NCBI GenBank assembly: GCA_002293425.1
Contig: DBDE01000034.1
Coordinates: forward strand, 1 to 62,838
Reading direction: 5' to 3'
Source of the DNA: Alistipes sp. UBA940
GTDB taxonomy: Bacteria > Bacteroidota > Bacteroidia > Bacteroidales > Rikenellaceae
Length of the DNA: 62,838 nucleotides
Made by a program: the position numbers and the translations under genes. Each line of letters starts with the position of its first letter. Positions within the stretch are counted from its first letter, which is position 1. Of the stretch, positions 39,827 to 48,735 are shown in pieces. Below the pieces are notes generated by a model, which was not told where the DNA came from, searched no databases, and worked only from the letters and a program-made list of their open reading frames with translations.

Positions 39827-41776
39827 ATGATCAAGCGATTTATAGTGCTCGCGGCGATGGTGTTCTGCATCGTGACAGCCGCCGGACGGGAAACCATCGG
39901 CCTCAATCAGGGCTGGACATTCTTTATGGCCGACGCCACCCACACCGACGACGCCCCGACCGTCAACCTGCCCCACACCTGGAATGCGATGGGCAACAAA
40001 ACCCGCGGCCAGGGCAACTATATGAAAACCATAGATGTGCCCGAGCCGTGGCGCGGCAAGCGTGTGTTTCTCCGTATCGGCGGGGCAGGAAATGCGGCCG
40101 ACGTGTTTGTCGGTTCGCGCCACGTGGGGAGCCATAAGGGGGGTGGGGGAGCGTCTACCGTCGAGCTGACCGACCATCTGGTTTTCGGCTCCCGGGCGAC
40201 GCTTCGCATAGTTGTCGACAATGCGCCGCGGCTCGATATTCTGCCCACCGCCGGAGCCGAGAACGCATACGGGGGGCTGTTCCGCGGAGTGGAGCTGGTT
40301 GTGTGCGACCCCGACGGGTTGGCGGTCGATGGGGTGGGGGTGGAGTATGAGTGTTCGGATAAGGTGACGGGCAATGTGGGTGTAACTTTTCTGGGGCTTT
40401 CTTCGTCCGTCGACGCGCAGGTGCGGATTATGGACAACCGTGGCGAGGTGGTTTTCGAGGAGCGCAAGTCGGTCGAGCAGGATTCCCGCATACCTTTTCA
40501 AATCGACAATCCGCGTCTTTGGAACGGGGTGGACGACCCCCATCTTTACGACATCGAGGTGAAGGTTTCGAGGGGCGGGACGGTTATAGATTCCGTGGTG
40601 GTGCGAACGGGGTTCCGGACGATAGGGACGGGGAGCGGCAACAGCATATTGCTTAACGGAAAACCCCTGCGCATCAGGGGCGTGGTGGTTCATCGCGACC
40701 GCGCAATGGTGGGCAATGCCGTCACGCCGTTCCAGATCGAGGAGGACATAGCCCTCATTCGCGAAATGGGTGCCAATGCCGTTCGTGTTGTGGGCGGTCG
40801 CCACGCCGACTACTTCTACGACCTGTGCGACGAGGTGGGCCTGGTGGTGTGGAACGACATAGGGTTCACAGGTGCGGCCTACCCGACCGACATCTACTTT
40901 GTCGACGACCCCGCGTTCAGGGCGAACGGCAGGCAGCAATTGCAGGAGATGATTTCTCAATTGCGTCACCATCCGTCGGTTGTGGTTTGGGGCCTGTTCG
41001 ACAACGTGACGGCGCGTACCGACAACGACCCCGTGCCCTACATCGGCGAGCTGAACAGCTATGCCAAAAGTCTCGACGCTCAACGGCTCACGGGCGGAAG
41101 CTCGGTGCAGGACGGGGCCATCAATTCCGTCACCGACATCATCTCGTTCGACCTTCCGTTCGGCTGGGAGAGCGGTCCCGTGGATGGCGTGAAGGTATGG
41201 CTGGGGCACCTTCGGGCGAATTATTCATACCTCAAAGGGGGCATCTCCTACTCTGCACCTGGGTCGATATACCAGCAAACCGAGCGGTCCGAAAAGCCCG
41301 ATCCGCGTTCCGGCATCCATCCGGAGAGCTATCAAACCCTCTTCCACGAGCAGTACCTCGCTCTGGCCGTCGATGCGCCCGAGCTGTGGGGCGTGTTCGT
41401 GGGCAATATGTTCGACTTCGGTTCGTGGCGGACAGGCAGCGGCAACGGTATCGACGATAGGGGATTGGTGACCTTCGACCGCAAGGTGCGCAAAGATGCC
41501 TTCTGGGCCTATAAAGCGGCCTGGAATACCGCCGCAGAGCCTTTTGTGCACATTGCGGGTGCGCGGCAGGATGTGAGGCGCGAAAAGCGGCAAGCGATAA
41601 AGGTGTACTCCAACTGCGCCGAGGTGGAGCTGTTTGTGAACGGCCGTTCGGTCGACAAAAAGAGCGGACAGGGCGGGGTGTTCGTCTGGGACGATGTGGT
41701 ATTCAGGCCGGGCATCAACCGCCTCGAAGCGCACACCGACGGCGCAATCGACCGCCAGACGATAACGTTGCAGTGA
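39827..41776 (+). CDS. Glycoside hydrolase family 2-like protein without catalytic glutamates
   Basis: 649 residues. Sec signal (FIVLAAMVFCIVTAAG), sugar-binding beta-sandwich (to about residue 190), Ig-like domain, TIM barrel ('LNGKPLRIRGVVVHRDRAM', 'LIREMGANAVRV'), C-terminal 'FVGNMFDFGSWRTG' and 'DRGLVTFDRKVRKDAFW', as in Bacteroidota GH2 beta-galactosidase-like enzymes. The acid/base position normally WGLYNE reads WGLFDN (Asn393), and the nucleophile stretch normally ISEYGAGAS reads ISYSAPGS (Tyr475). Both catalytic Glu are missing, so hydrolysis by the GH2 mechanism is unlikely; it may bind sugars instead. GTGA overlap with wbqC. Confidence 0.88.
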   Translation: MIKRFIVLAAMVFCIVTAAGRETIGLNQGWTFFMADATHTDDAPTVNLPHTWNAMGNKTRGQGNYMKTIDVPEPWRGKRVFLRIGGAGNAADVFVGSRHVGSHKGGGGASTVELTDHLVFGSRATLRIVVDNAPRLDILPTAGAENAYGGLFRGVELVVCDPDGLAVDGVGVEYECSDKVTGNVGVTFLGLSSSVDAQVRIMDNRGEVVFEERKSVEQDSRIPFQIDNPRLWNGVDDPHLYDIEVKVSRGGTVIDSVVVRTGFRTIGTGSGNSILLNGKPLRIRGVVVHRDRAMVGNAVTPFQIEEDIALIREMGANAVRVVGGRHADYFYDLCDEVGLVVWNDIGFTGAAYPTDIYFVDDPAFRANGRQQLQEMISQLRHHPSVVVWGLFDNVTARTDNDPVPYIGELNSYAKSLDAQRLTGGSSVQDGAINSVTDIISFDLPFGWESGPVDGVKVWLGHLRANYSYLKGGISYSAPGSIYQQTERSEKPDPRSGIHPESYQTLFHEQYLALAVDAPELWGVFVGNMFDFGSWRTGSGNGIDDRGLVTFDRKVRKDAFWAYKAAWNTAAEPFVHIAGARQDVRREKRQAIKVYSNCAEVELFVNGRSVDKKSGQGGVFVWDDVVFRPGINRLEAHTDGAIDRQTITLQ

Positions 41777-42447
41777 CCATTCTGCCCATAACATACCTCG
41801 GTTCGATCGACTATTTTGCCTGTCTGGACGGCGGTGTAATAGACCTGGGCGAGAATTGGGTCAAGCAGACGGCACGCAACCGTTGCGAGATACTTTCGTC
41901 GCGGGGGGTGGAGACTCTCACCGTGCCCGTTCATTCTGCGCGACTAACGCGCGACGTGCGGATCGATAACTCGAAACGCTGGCAACACATCCACCGCCAA
42001 ACGCTCGTTTCGGCCTATCGCTCGTCGCCCTTTTTCGACCACTACGAGGAACAGTTTGCGCCCCTGTTCGAGTGGCGCTGGGAGTTTCTGGCAGACCTCG
42101 ATATGCGGTCGACGGAGATAGTTTTGAATATTCTGGGGCTACCGATGCTCCGGATTTCGGAGCAATATATCGAGGCAAAAGATGGCGACACAGATTTGCG
42201 GGGAAAGAAATCTCTTCGGAGAAGCCAGACGTCGGCAAGGGCTGAACATTCAGCCCGCCGCGTGGGGCGGCGGCTGGCTGAAAAACTTTCTGACGAAAGT
42301 TTAGGTTACACACAAGTCTTCTCCGACCGATTTCAGTTCGTGGGAGGTCTGTCCATCATAGACCTGATTTTCTGCGAAGGGCCCGACACTAAGAACTATC
42401 TCGCCACACTCCGTCGTCCTTCAACAATGCGACAAGCGCAGGGATAG
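41773..42447 (+). CDS. WbqC-family protein with a repeat insert
   Basis: 224 residues from GTG 41773, overlapping the GH2 stop. WbqC-like pattern: 'LPITYLGSIDYFACLDGG', 'WVKQTARNRCEIL', 'RWQHIHRQTLVSAYRSSPFFDHYEE' (split across lines by length) and 'GGLSIIDLIFCEGPDTKNYL'. Members occur near polysaccharide-synthesis genes, biochemical role unsettled. Residues about 145-178 (KSLRRSQTSARAEHSARR and following) are foreign to the family and come from the 77-bp element at 42226-42302. Converges on ispG with 59 bp overlap, so the last 15 residues share DNA with ispG. Confidence 0.85.
   Translation: MTILPITYLGSIDYFACLDGGVIDLGENWVKQTARNRCEILSSRGVETLTVPVHSARLTRDVRIDNSKRWQHIHRQTLVSAYRSSPFFDHYEEQFAPLFEWRWEFLADLDMRSTEIVLNILGLPMLRISEQYIEAKDGDTDLRGKKSLRRSQTSARAEHSARRVGRRLAEKLSDESLGYTQVFSDRFQFVGGLSIIDLIFCEGPDTKNYLATLRRPSTMRQAQG
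42226..42302. repeat. 77-bp hairpin element inside the WbqC gene
   Basis: GGCTGA-ACAT-TCAGCC, CCGCC/GGCGG hairpin, AAACTTT-CTGACG-AAAGTTT. Same plus-strand orientation as 38651-38727 but here translated on the top strand. Confidence 0.85.
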
Positions 42448-43468
42448 CCTCACGTTCCGTGAGATTTTTCCGAACCACACTCTGTCCCCTGTACAGTGAG
42501 ACCAAACCACGACCCGCACCCACATAGCCATAATCGGCGTCCGCCATCTCCCCGGGACCATTGACGATGCACCCCATCACCGCTATCTTAATGCCGCCCA
42601 AATGGCCGAACTCACGCTTCACGCGGTCAAGCACCCTCGAAAGTTCGAACAGCGTCCGCCCGCAACCAGGGCAAGCAATGATCTCGGCCCTGGAACGGTC
42701 GAGCCCGCACGCCTGCAAAATGGCCTGCGCAACAGGAATCTCGTCCTCGGGCGGCCCCGTAAGCGAAACCCGAATAGTGTCGCCCAGCCCCTCCACCAAC
42801 AACGCACCGATCCCCACCGCCGAGCGAACCTCGCCATCCAGCCCGTTCCCCGCCTCCGTCACTCCCAAATGGAGCGGGAAAGGCATCCCCTCGGCATCCA
42901 TCGCCAGCACCAACTCGCGACAAGAGCGCACCATCACCCCCACATCCGACGCCTTCACCGAAACCACCACCTGGTCGAAATCGTGCCGGCGGCAAACCCT
43001 CAGGTACTCCATAGCATAATCGACCATATCGCGCCCACCCGTCGAGCCGTGATTCACCCCGATCCTGATAGCGGTGCAGGTGGCTTTGCATCTATCCAAC
43101 AGCTCGACAAAATCCTCTCCGCCCGAATAGTTGCCCGGATTGATCCTCACCTTGTCGACCACGCCCGCCAACGCCAACGCCACCGATGGCAAAAAATGAA
43201 CGTCGCCTACAACAGCCATATCGGGGAATATACGCCTAACCTGTTCAACGATAACACGAACGGCCTCCACCTCCCGCATTCCGGGCACCGTCACCCGAAC
43301 TATCCGGCAACCTGCTCGGTGGAGGCGGCAAATTTGTTCGAAAGTCCCCTCGACATCATTGGTATCCGTGTCGGTCATCGACTGCACGGCAACAGAATGC
43401 TCCGAGCCGACAACCACCGGCCCGATGCGAACAGAATCGGTGTATCGGCGAGGAGTGCTCAAAGTCAA
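42389..43468 (-). CDS. ispG: 4-hydroxy-3-methylbut-2-enyl diphosphate synthase, short form
   Basis: 359 residues. Makes HMBPP from MEcPP in the MEP isoprenoid pathway with a [4Fe-4S] cluster. Ligands seen: CPGC and 'VMGCIVNGPGE' (third Cys and the Glu). TIM barrel: 'VAVQSMTDTDTNDVEGT', 'DKVRINPGNYSG', 'IRIGVNHGSTGGRD'. Many Bacteroidota carry a roughly 600-residue form with an inserted domain; this one lacks it, going directly from 'RVSLTGPPEDEIPVAQAIL' to the cluster domain. It shares ATGA with the OM barrel gene upstream. Confidence 0.93.
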   Translation of the reverse strand: MTLSTPRRYTDSVRIGPVVVGSEHSVAVQSMTDTDTNDVEGTFEQICRLHRAGCRIVRVTVPGMREVEAVRVIVEQVRRIFPDMAVVGDVHFLPSVALALAGVVDKVRINPGNYSGGEDFVELLDRCKATCTAIRIGVNHGSTGGRDMVDYAMEYLRVCRRHDFDQVVVSVKASDVGVMVRSCRELVLAMDAEGMPFPLHLGVTEAGNGLDGEVRSAVGIGALLVEGLGDTIRVSLTGPPEDEIPVAQAILQACGLDRSRAEIIACPGCGRTLFELSRVLDRVKREFGHLGGIKIAVMGCIVNGPGEMADADYGYVGAGRGLVSLYRGQSVVRKNLTEREAIPALVALLKDDGVWRDSS

Positions 43469-45261
43469 AACGTAGCCTTGGCACCCACCATTATATTGAT
43501 GCCCAAACCCTTATAGAACGGATAGGGATAGAGCCGCAACCCCGCCAAATTCCTCCCCTCGGCCCAAAGCCAAAAACCATCCACCACCTTCAACTCCGCA
43601 CCCGCCGAAATATCCACCGCGGCACGCAACCTCCCAACCCCGTCCTCATCACGCAACCGGGCCGAATCGCTGCTCAACGAATAGTGGACATTGTAATCGC
43701 GGCCGCTGAACCAATCGCCGCCCAACCGGAAAACCAACTTGTCCGTGCGGCGATAAGAAACGTGTAACCCCGCCTTCCACTGCGCAACATCGGGCACCAA
43801 CGGCGTATCCTTCAACTTCATCTCGTTCCAAACGGCATAGAGGTCGAACCCGAACTTGCCCAAATTTTCCAATCCCAACTCCGCCCCGATAGTATACAAC
43901 GTGCCCGAAGCGGGCGAAACCAAAAACCGCACCGGATTATAATAAGCACTATACCTGTCGTTCTGCGAATTATCCCTGATAGTGACATCCTGCCGCGCGA
44001 CATAGATGTGATAATCCTCCAACAGCGACGCCCCGCCATAAACCTTATAATGGAAAGAGCCCTCCTTCGATCCCTCGATACCCACTCGGAAATCGCTGGT
44101 GAACCCCGTCGGAGCTGTTCCCTCGACATAAGGATTGCGCCGCGTCAAAGCCTCCAAACTGCCATCGAGCATATTCGAATCGTAGCTGGCAAAGGGAATC
44201 AACTTACCATCGGCCAACTCCCACCGAAGTGCGAACATAGGGCCGAAAAAGTTGACCCGCGGCTCCTCCCACACATCGTTGTTGACATAGTACAGATCGA
44301 TCCCGCCGTCCAGCGTCAACCGACCCAGCTCGATGACATACCTCGGCTCGAACCCAATGGTCAACGCGCTCCCCTCACTCCCCTTGACACTCGACGACCG
44401 CTCCCAAACATTCACATCGAACCCGTGGCGGAAACGTCGGCCGCCACCGAACAGCTGGCCCAACCTCACCCCGAGATCGAGGTCGGTCTGTTTGGCCTGC
44501 GGTGCGTAACCCAAATTGGTCGTAACCCGAAAATTGAGGTGCCTCAAATCGGTAAACGTATCGCCGAAACTCAACCGTGCTCCCACACGGCTCCACCCGA
44601 TGCGGTTCTGGTCGGTGCCGATGGCCATATAACGGTCGACACTCGCACCCTCCGGCAACTCGAAAAAGTCCCTCACATCGACCGCGCTGACGCCGTACAT
44701 CTGATAACTCCTGTAATCGAACGTCACGTCGCCGTCCAGCGTGAACCGCCCCACCTCGTGCGATCCGAAGATGCCGAAACCAGCCAACCACTCTGCCGAG
44801 GGCGAAATGACTTTCAGATTGTTGCGAATATTGGAGAACGACCCGCGGTGATTACCGAAGAAGCCGAGCGTCGAACCCCGCGGCATCTTGGGCGTATAAT
44901 AAATGTCGGCAGTGGTCGTAAACGGCAACCCGACCCCCGCCCGAATGTAGATGGCATGGGGAATATCGTCCATTCCCTCGACCTTGACGGGCTGATATAT
45001 CTCCGGCGAGAAGGGCGTCGGCCTTGCCACCGAGGTGATGGAGTAAGGTGTTTCCAGCTCCATCTCCTGTTTGGTCAGCGGCGTGGGCTCGATGGGCAGC
45101 TTGTCCGCCTCTTCCACCTGGGGAGTGTACGACCGCCGAACCTCCAACTGCTTGCTCAACTGCTGAGCCGACACATCGAAGATGAAAAGATGAAAGGATG
45201 AAAAGATGAAAAGATAAAAAACACCCCTCCACGCAAAAATATTTCTGACCGATTTTTTCAT
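43465..45261 (-). CDS. Large outer-membrane beta-barrel protein
   Basis: 598 residues. Signal core FYLFIFSSFHLFIFDVSAQQ; N-terminal linker with 'VRRSYTPQVEEADKLPIEP'; then a long series of amphipathic strands with aromatic belts ('HAIYIRAGVGLPFTTTADIYY', 'RYMAIGTDQNRIGWSRVGARLS') and C-terminal 'GLGINIMVGAKATF', ending in Phe as barrels do. TonB-dependent-receptor-like barrel but without an evident plug. Its partner is probably the 790-residue TPR protein upstream (21-bp gap). The signal is encoded by an octamer array. Confidence 0.8.
   Translation of the reverse strand: MKKSVRNIFAWRGVFYLFIFSSFHLFIFDVSAQQLSKQLEVRRSYTPQVEEADKLPIEPTPLTKQEMELETPYSITSVARPTPFSPEIYQPVKVEGMDDIPHAIYIRAGVGLPFTTTADIYYTPKMPRGSTLGFFGNHRGSFSNIRNNLKVISPSAEWLAGFGIFGSHEVGRFTLDGDVTFDYRSYQMYGVSAVDVRDFFELPEGASVDRYMAIGTDQNRIGWSRVGARLSFGDTFTDLRHLNFRVTTNLGYAPQAKQTDLDLGVRLGQLFGGGRRFRHGFDVNVWERSSSVKGSEGSALTIGFEPRYVIELGRLTLDGGIDLYYVNNDVWEEPRVNFFGPMFALRWELADGKLIPFASYDSNMLDGSLEALTRRNPYVEGTAPTGFTSDFRVGIEGSKEGSFHYKVYGGASLLEDYHIYVARQDVTIRDNSQNDRYSAYYNPVRFLVSPASGTLYTIGAELGLENLGKFGFDLYAVWNEMKLKDTPLVPDVAQWKAGLHVSYRRTDKLVFRLGGDWFSGRDYNVHYSLSSDSARLRDEDGVGRLRAAVDISAGAELKVVDGFWLWAEGRNLAGLRLYPYPFYKGLGINIMVGAKATF
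45181..45220 (-). repeat. Octamer array in the OM barrel signal peptide
   Basis: On the plus strand GATGAAAA, GATGAAAG, GATGAAAA, GATGAAAA, GATAAAAA; on the coding strand it gives LFIFSSFHLFIF. Confidence 0.8.
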
Positions 45262-45281
45262 TTTATCGTTTTTTCATATTT

Positions 45282-47654
45282 TCATTTAAGCGCAGCAATC
45301 TTATTACGCGCCTCGGCCACAACCCCGTCGTCCTTAGGAGAGTAGCCGTCCAAAATGCTCTGGAACGTAGCCCTGGCCTGGAACGTATCGCCACGCTGAA
45401 CATAAATATCGCCCAGCAGCAAAAATGCCTTACCCAACCAATAGGTGTTGCCCACCGTTCCGCTCTCCGAAAAGGCCAACACGGCCGCCTCCGCTCCCTC
45501 CAAATCTCCCCTGTTGAACAAATCCTCCGCCACGATAAACGCACTCCGGCTCCCCTCGCTCGACTTCACATTCTGCGCCAACTCGCGATAAATAGCCATC
45601 GCCGCCTCGCCGCTCAGCCCCTGGGCCCGCGCAAACTTAACCTTGGGATAGAGGGCGTTCAAATAGCCCGTCGCCGTGCCGATCCATCGACCGCCCGGAT
45701 TGTCGGCAACATAACCCTCCAACGCCGTCACAGCCCGCTCCCCATCGCCCGAAAGGTAAACCCGCTCGGCCGCGGCAAACGACAAACTGTCCCGCTGAGC
45801 CGCCGAAATCTGCTCGGCACCTATCCGCCCAGCCCAATCGACATAACCGTCCACATCGCCCTCCTCGACATAAATACCCCGCAAACCGGCCATCGCATCT
45901 CTGGCCTGAGGCGTGTCCTTGCCGTGAGTGACCGCCAACTCATAATATCGCTTCGACTCGGCCCTGTTGCCCATATTCAAATAAGCCAAACCGAGCGAGG
46001 TCAAAGCCGACATATAATATTCACTGTCCGGAAACCGCGCAACGAAATCCCTGAGCACATTGGCCCCCTGCGAATAGTTCTCTTGCGTGATGTAGGTTCG
46101 CCCCAGCTCGTACATCGCCGCCTCGGCATAACGTCCGGTCGAGGTGCCCACAATGTGCAACAGCCCGTCCACCTTATCGGCCTCTCTGTCGACCAGTCCA
46201 AGCATAATTGCCCGCTTATAGGCCGCATATACCGCCTCGTCGTTGGCCGCGGCACCCACTGCCCGCGCCGCCCGTGCCGCCAGATCGTAATTTTCTATCG
46301 CCCGCCAATACTCCCTGCCCGCCTGCCTGATGTCACCCACACGATTGAGCGCGTCGGCGCGATAAACGTCGTTGGTATGATAGCGCGCCAAAAAGTCGTC
46401 GAACCAACGTTGAGCTTCGTTCCACTGCCGATTATTGAACTCGATATAACCCAAATTGTACCTGGCCAACAAAGCTTCCCTCTCGGAAATCGACGCACGC
46501 CTCACGAAATCTTCGTACACCACCCGAGCCTCGGGAACCTTGCCCTCGCTGTAAAGTATCTCGCCCTCCCAAAACCTTGCCAACCCGGCCAACCGTGCAT
46601 CCTGGGGATAAACGGTCGACTGGGCCAACAACTCTCTGGCCGTCTGGCCGTCCCCCTCTTTCCAAACATCGAGGGCGTGCTGATAAATGGAGCGTTGCAA
46701 CATTCCCCTCACCTCGCCCTGCGCCTTCGAGTCGGGATAATCGGCCAGATAACGCTCCAACACATTCACCGACTCGTTGAACCGTCCGCCGCCGGTCTCG
46801 TAGAGCAATTTACCATAGTTGAGCAAAGCATCCTCGGTGATAGTCGCATCGTGACCCGAAGTGGCCGCAATGGAGAACGATTGTGCGGCCTTAACCCGAT
46901 CGCCCATCTTCAAATAGGCATCGGCCAGGTGATACGAAGCATTTTGCGAAAGGCTGTCGTCCGCACCCACGACCCTGGCAAGATAATCCGCCGCCTCCTC
47001 CCATCTCCCCTCGCGATAGAGCGAAAAGCCCGTCATATAGGTGTCCGTTCGCGTCTCCGTGCCGCCCTCGGTTCGATAAGCGCGCATACTCTCGATGGCG
47101 TTGCCGTGGTCGCCCAGCCGGAACCACGCCTGAGCCGCCATTCGCGACAACTCCACCCGCCTCGGACCCTCGGTGTTCTCTATCAGCTTTTCGGCATTGG
47201 CCGCCACATAGTCGTAATTGCCCAGCGCAAACTCGATCTGCAACAAATAGTACGGCGCAAGTTTCCCATAGGTCTCGTCCTTAGTCAGATTTTGAAATAC
47301 CGCCTTGGCATCGACATAGAGGCTGTCCACATAGTCCATATATCCGCGATAGTATTGGGCGTGGGAATAGTAATCGCTCCGCTGGTCTATCAACTCGAAC
47401 ATACGCCTTGCAGGCTCGTGCTCGCCATAACCGAAAAAGACATAACCCCTTCTGAAATTGTACTCCGCCCGCTCCTCTGCCGTCATCCGGCGCGGCGCGA
47501 GTTTGCTCTCCTCATATCGTCCCGAGACTATCTGCCCTACTTCGAGCAGCTGGTCGGCAACTTCCCGGTGATCCTTGGTGGCCACCGTCTGCGCCGTCAC
47601 GGCAAATGAAGAGAGGGTTAGAATGAAGAGTAGGAAAAACGGCACCTTTCGCAT
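45282..47654 (-). CDS. Large periplasmic TPR protein
   Basis: 790 residues from ATG 47654 (MRKVPFFLLFILTLSSFAVTAQ). Exported; almost entirely TPR helices from about residue 40 to the end, e.g. 'YNFRRGYVFFGYGEHEPARRMF', 'ASYHLADAYLKMGDRVKAAQSF', 'NLGYIEFNNRQWNEAQRWF' and 'YELGRTYITQENYSQGANVLRDF'. Likely a scaffold in outer-membrane protein assembly or with the barrel encoded next to it. Promoter box TATATTTG at 47674-47681, 19 nt before the ATG. Confidence 0.85.
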   Translation of the reverse strand: MRKVPFFLLFILTLSSFAVTAQTVATKDHREVADQLLEVGQIVSGRYEESKLAPRRMTAEERAEYNFRRGYVFFGYGEHEPARRMFELIDQRSDYYSHAQYYRGYMDYVDSLYVDAKAVFQNLTKDETYGKLAPYYLLQIEFALGNYDYVAANAEKLIENTEGPRRVELSRMAAQAWFRLGDHGNAIESMRAYRTEGGTETRTDTYMTGFSLYREGRWEEAADYLARVVGADDSLSQNASYHLADAYLKMGDRVKAAQSFSIAATSGHDATITEDALLNYGKLLYETGGGRFNESVNVLERYLADYPDSKAQGEVRGMLQRSIYQHALDVWKEGDGQTARELLAQSTVYPQDARLAGLARFWEGEILYSEGKVPEARVVYEDFVRRASISEREALLARYNLGYIEFNNRQWNEAQRWFDDFLARYHTNDVYRADALNRVGDIRQAGREYWRAIENYDLAARAARAVGAAANDEAVYAAYKRAIMLGLVDREADKVDGLLHIVGTSTGRYAEAAMYELGRTYITQENYSQGANVLRDFVARFPDSEYYMSALTSLGLAYLNMGNRAESKRYYELAVTHGKDTPQARDAMAGLRGIYVEEGDVDGYVDWAGRIGAEQISAAQRDSLSFAAAERVYLSGDGERAVTALEGYVADNPGGRWIGTATGYLNALYPKVKFARAQGLSGEAAMAIYRELAQNVKSSEGSRSAFIVAEDLFNRGDLEGAEAAVLAFSESGTVGNTYWLGKAFLLLGDIYVQRGDTFQARATFQSILDGYSPKDDGVVAEARNKIAALK

Positions 47655-47673
47655 AATCGCAAAATATTTGTGG

Positions 47674-47681
47674 CAAATATA
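47674..47681 (-). promoter_or_regulatory. -7 box of the TPR gene
   Basis: TATATTTG on the minus strand, 19 nt upstream of ATG 47654. Confidence 0.55.
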
Positions 47682-47692
47682 CAAAAAAATGT

Positions 47693-48718
47693 TTACTTCG
47701 CCAGCCGCGTGACAGGAACGGCGTCGAGAGTCGAACGCCGACCAGCCTCGAAAGCAAAAAGCCCTGCGGCCGCGATCATAGCCGCATTATCGGTGGTGAA
47801 CCTGAGCGGCGGAAGATAGACCCGCCAACCCCGTCTCGCCCCCTCGGCCACGAGCGCATCGCGCAACCCCGAATTGGCCGAAACACCGCCCGCCGCAGCA
47901 ATCTCGCTCACCCCCAACTCCTTAGCCGCCCTGATGAGTTTATACAGCAGGGTCTCGACTATCGCCCTCTGCAACGAAGCGCACAGATCGGCCAAATGGT
48001 CGGCAACAAACCCAGGGCTCATATCGCGCACCGTGTAAAGGAATGATGTCTTGAGCCCGCTGAAACTGTAATCGAATCCCCCTACACGCGGCTGCGCAAA
48101 ATCGAAAGCGTGCGAATTGCCCCCCTGAGCCAACCGGTCGATGTGCGGCCCGCCCGGATAGGGCAGTCCCAGAATCTTGGCACACTTGTCGAACGCCTCG
48201 CCAGCCGCATCGTCGATGGTCGTGCCAATAATCTCCATATCCAGCGGACTCCGAACAAGCACTATCTGACTATGACCGCCCGAAACCAGCAGGCACAAAA
48301 ACGGAAAGTCGGGATGATCCTCGTCGCCCGAGGTCTCGATAAAGTGCGACAAAATGTGCCCTTCGAGATGATTCACCTCCACCAACGGAACCCCGTGGGC
48401 CAGCGAAAGACCTTTGGCGAACGACACCCCCACCAACAGCGACCCCAGCAACCCGGGACCGCGCGTAAAAGCTATCGCATCCAGCTCGCCCATCCCGATG
48501 CCCGCCTCCCGAAGGGCCGCATCGACCACCGGAACGATGTTCTGCTGATGGGCCCGCGACGCCAATTCGGGTATCACCCCGCCGTACTTCACGTGAACCT
48601 GTTGGCTCGCGATGACGTTGCTGAGCAGCCGACGACCACGCAAAACAGCCGCCGAAGTGTCGTCGCACGACGATTCGATGCCGAGAATTAGCGGATTTTT
48701 CGTACTTTTGGCGTTCAT
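47693..48718 (-). CDS. tsaD: tRNA N6-adenosine threonylcarbamoyltransferase
   Basis: 341 residues from ATG 48718. TsaD transfers the threonylcarbamoyl group to A37 of ANN-decoding tRNAs, with TsaB/TsaE. ASKHA fold: 'LGIESSCDDTSAAVL', metal site 'NHLEGHILSHF' (HxxxH), 'LLVSGGHSQIVLV', 'AAGGVSANSGLRDAL' and 'FTTDNAAMIA'. Its start lies 4 bp from the tamB start in the opposite direction; the -7 boxes sit inside the opposite coding sequences. Confidence 0.97.
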   Translation of the reverse strand: MNAKSTKNPLILGIESSCDDTSAAVLRGRRLLSNVIASQQVHVKYGGVIPELASRAHQQNIVPVVDAALREAGIGMGELDAIAFTRGPGLLGSLLVGVSFAKGLSLAHGVPLVEVNHLEGHILSHFIETSGDEDHPDFPFLCLLVSGGHSQIVLVRSPLDMEIIGTTIDDAAGEAFDKCAKILGLPYPGGPHIDRLAQGGNSHAFDFAQPRVGGFDYSFSGLKTSFLYTVRDMSPGFVADHLADLCASLQRAIVETLLYKLIRAAKELGVSEIAAAGGVSANSGLRDALVAEGARRGWRVYLPPLRFTTDNAAMIAAAGLFAFEAGRRSTLDAVPVTRLAK

Positions 48719-48735
48719 AACGATGCGCAAAGTTA
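48703..48735. promoter_or_regulatory. Interlocked tsaD/tamB promoters
   Basis: TACTTTTG on the plus strand (48703-48710) drives tamB and lies within tsaD codons; TAACTTTG on the minus strand (48728-48735) drives tsaD and lies within tamB codons. Expected start points near 48716 and 48722 make the two transcripts overlap at their 5' ends. Confidence 0.55.

Noticed and set aside
39791..41209. Long minus-strand open frame extending cvpA upstream
   Set aside because: It is antisense to the GH2-like gene, has no membrane helices or known motifs, and CvpA homologues begin near 39790.
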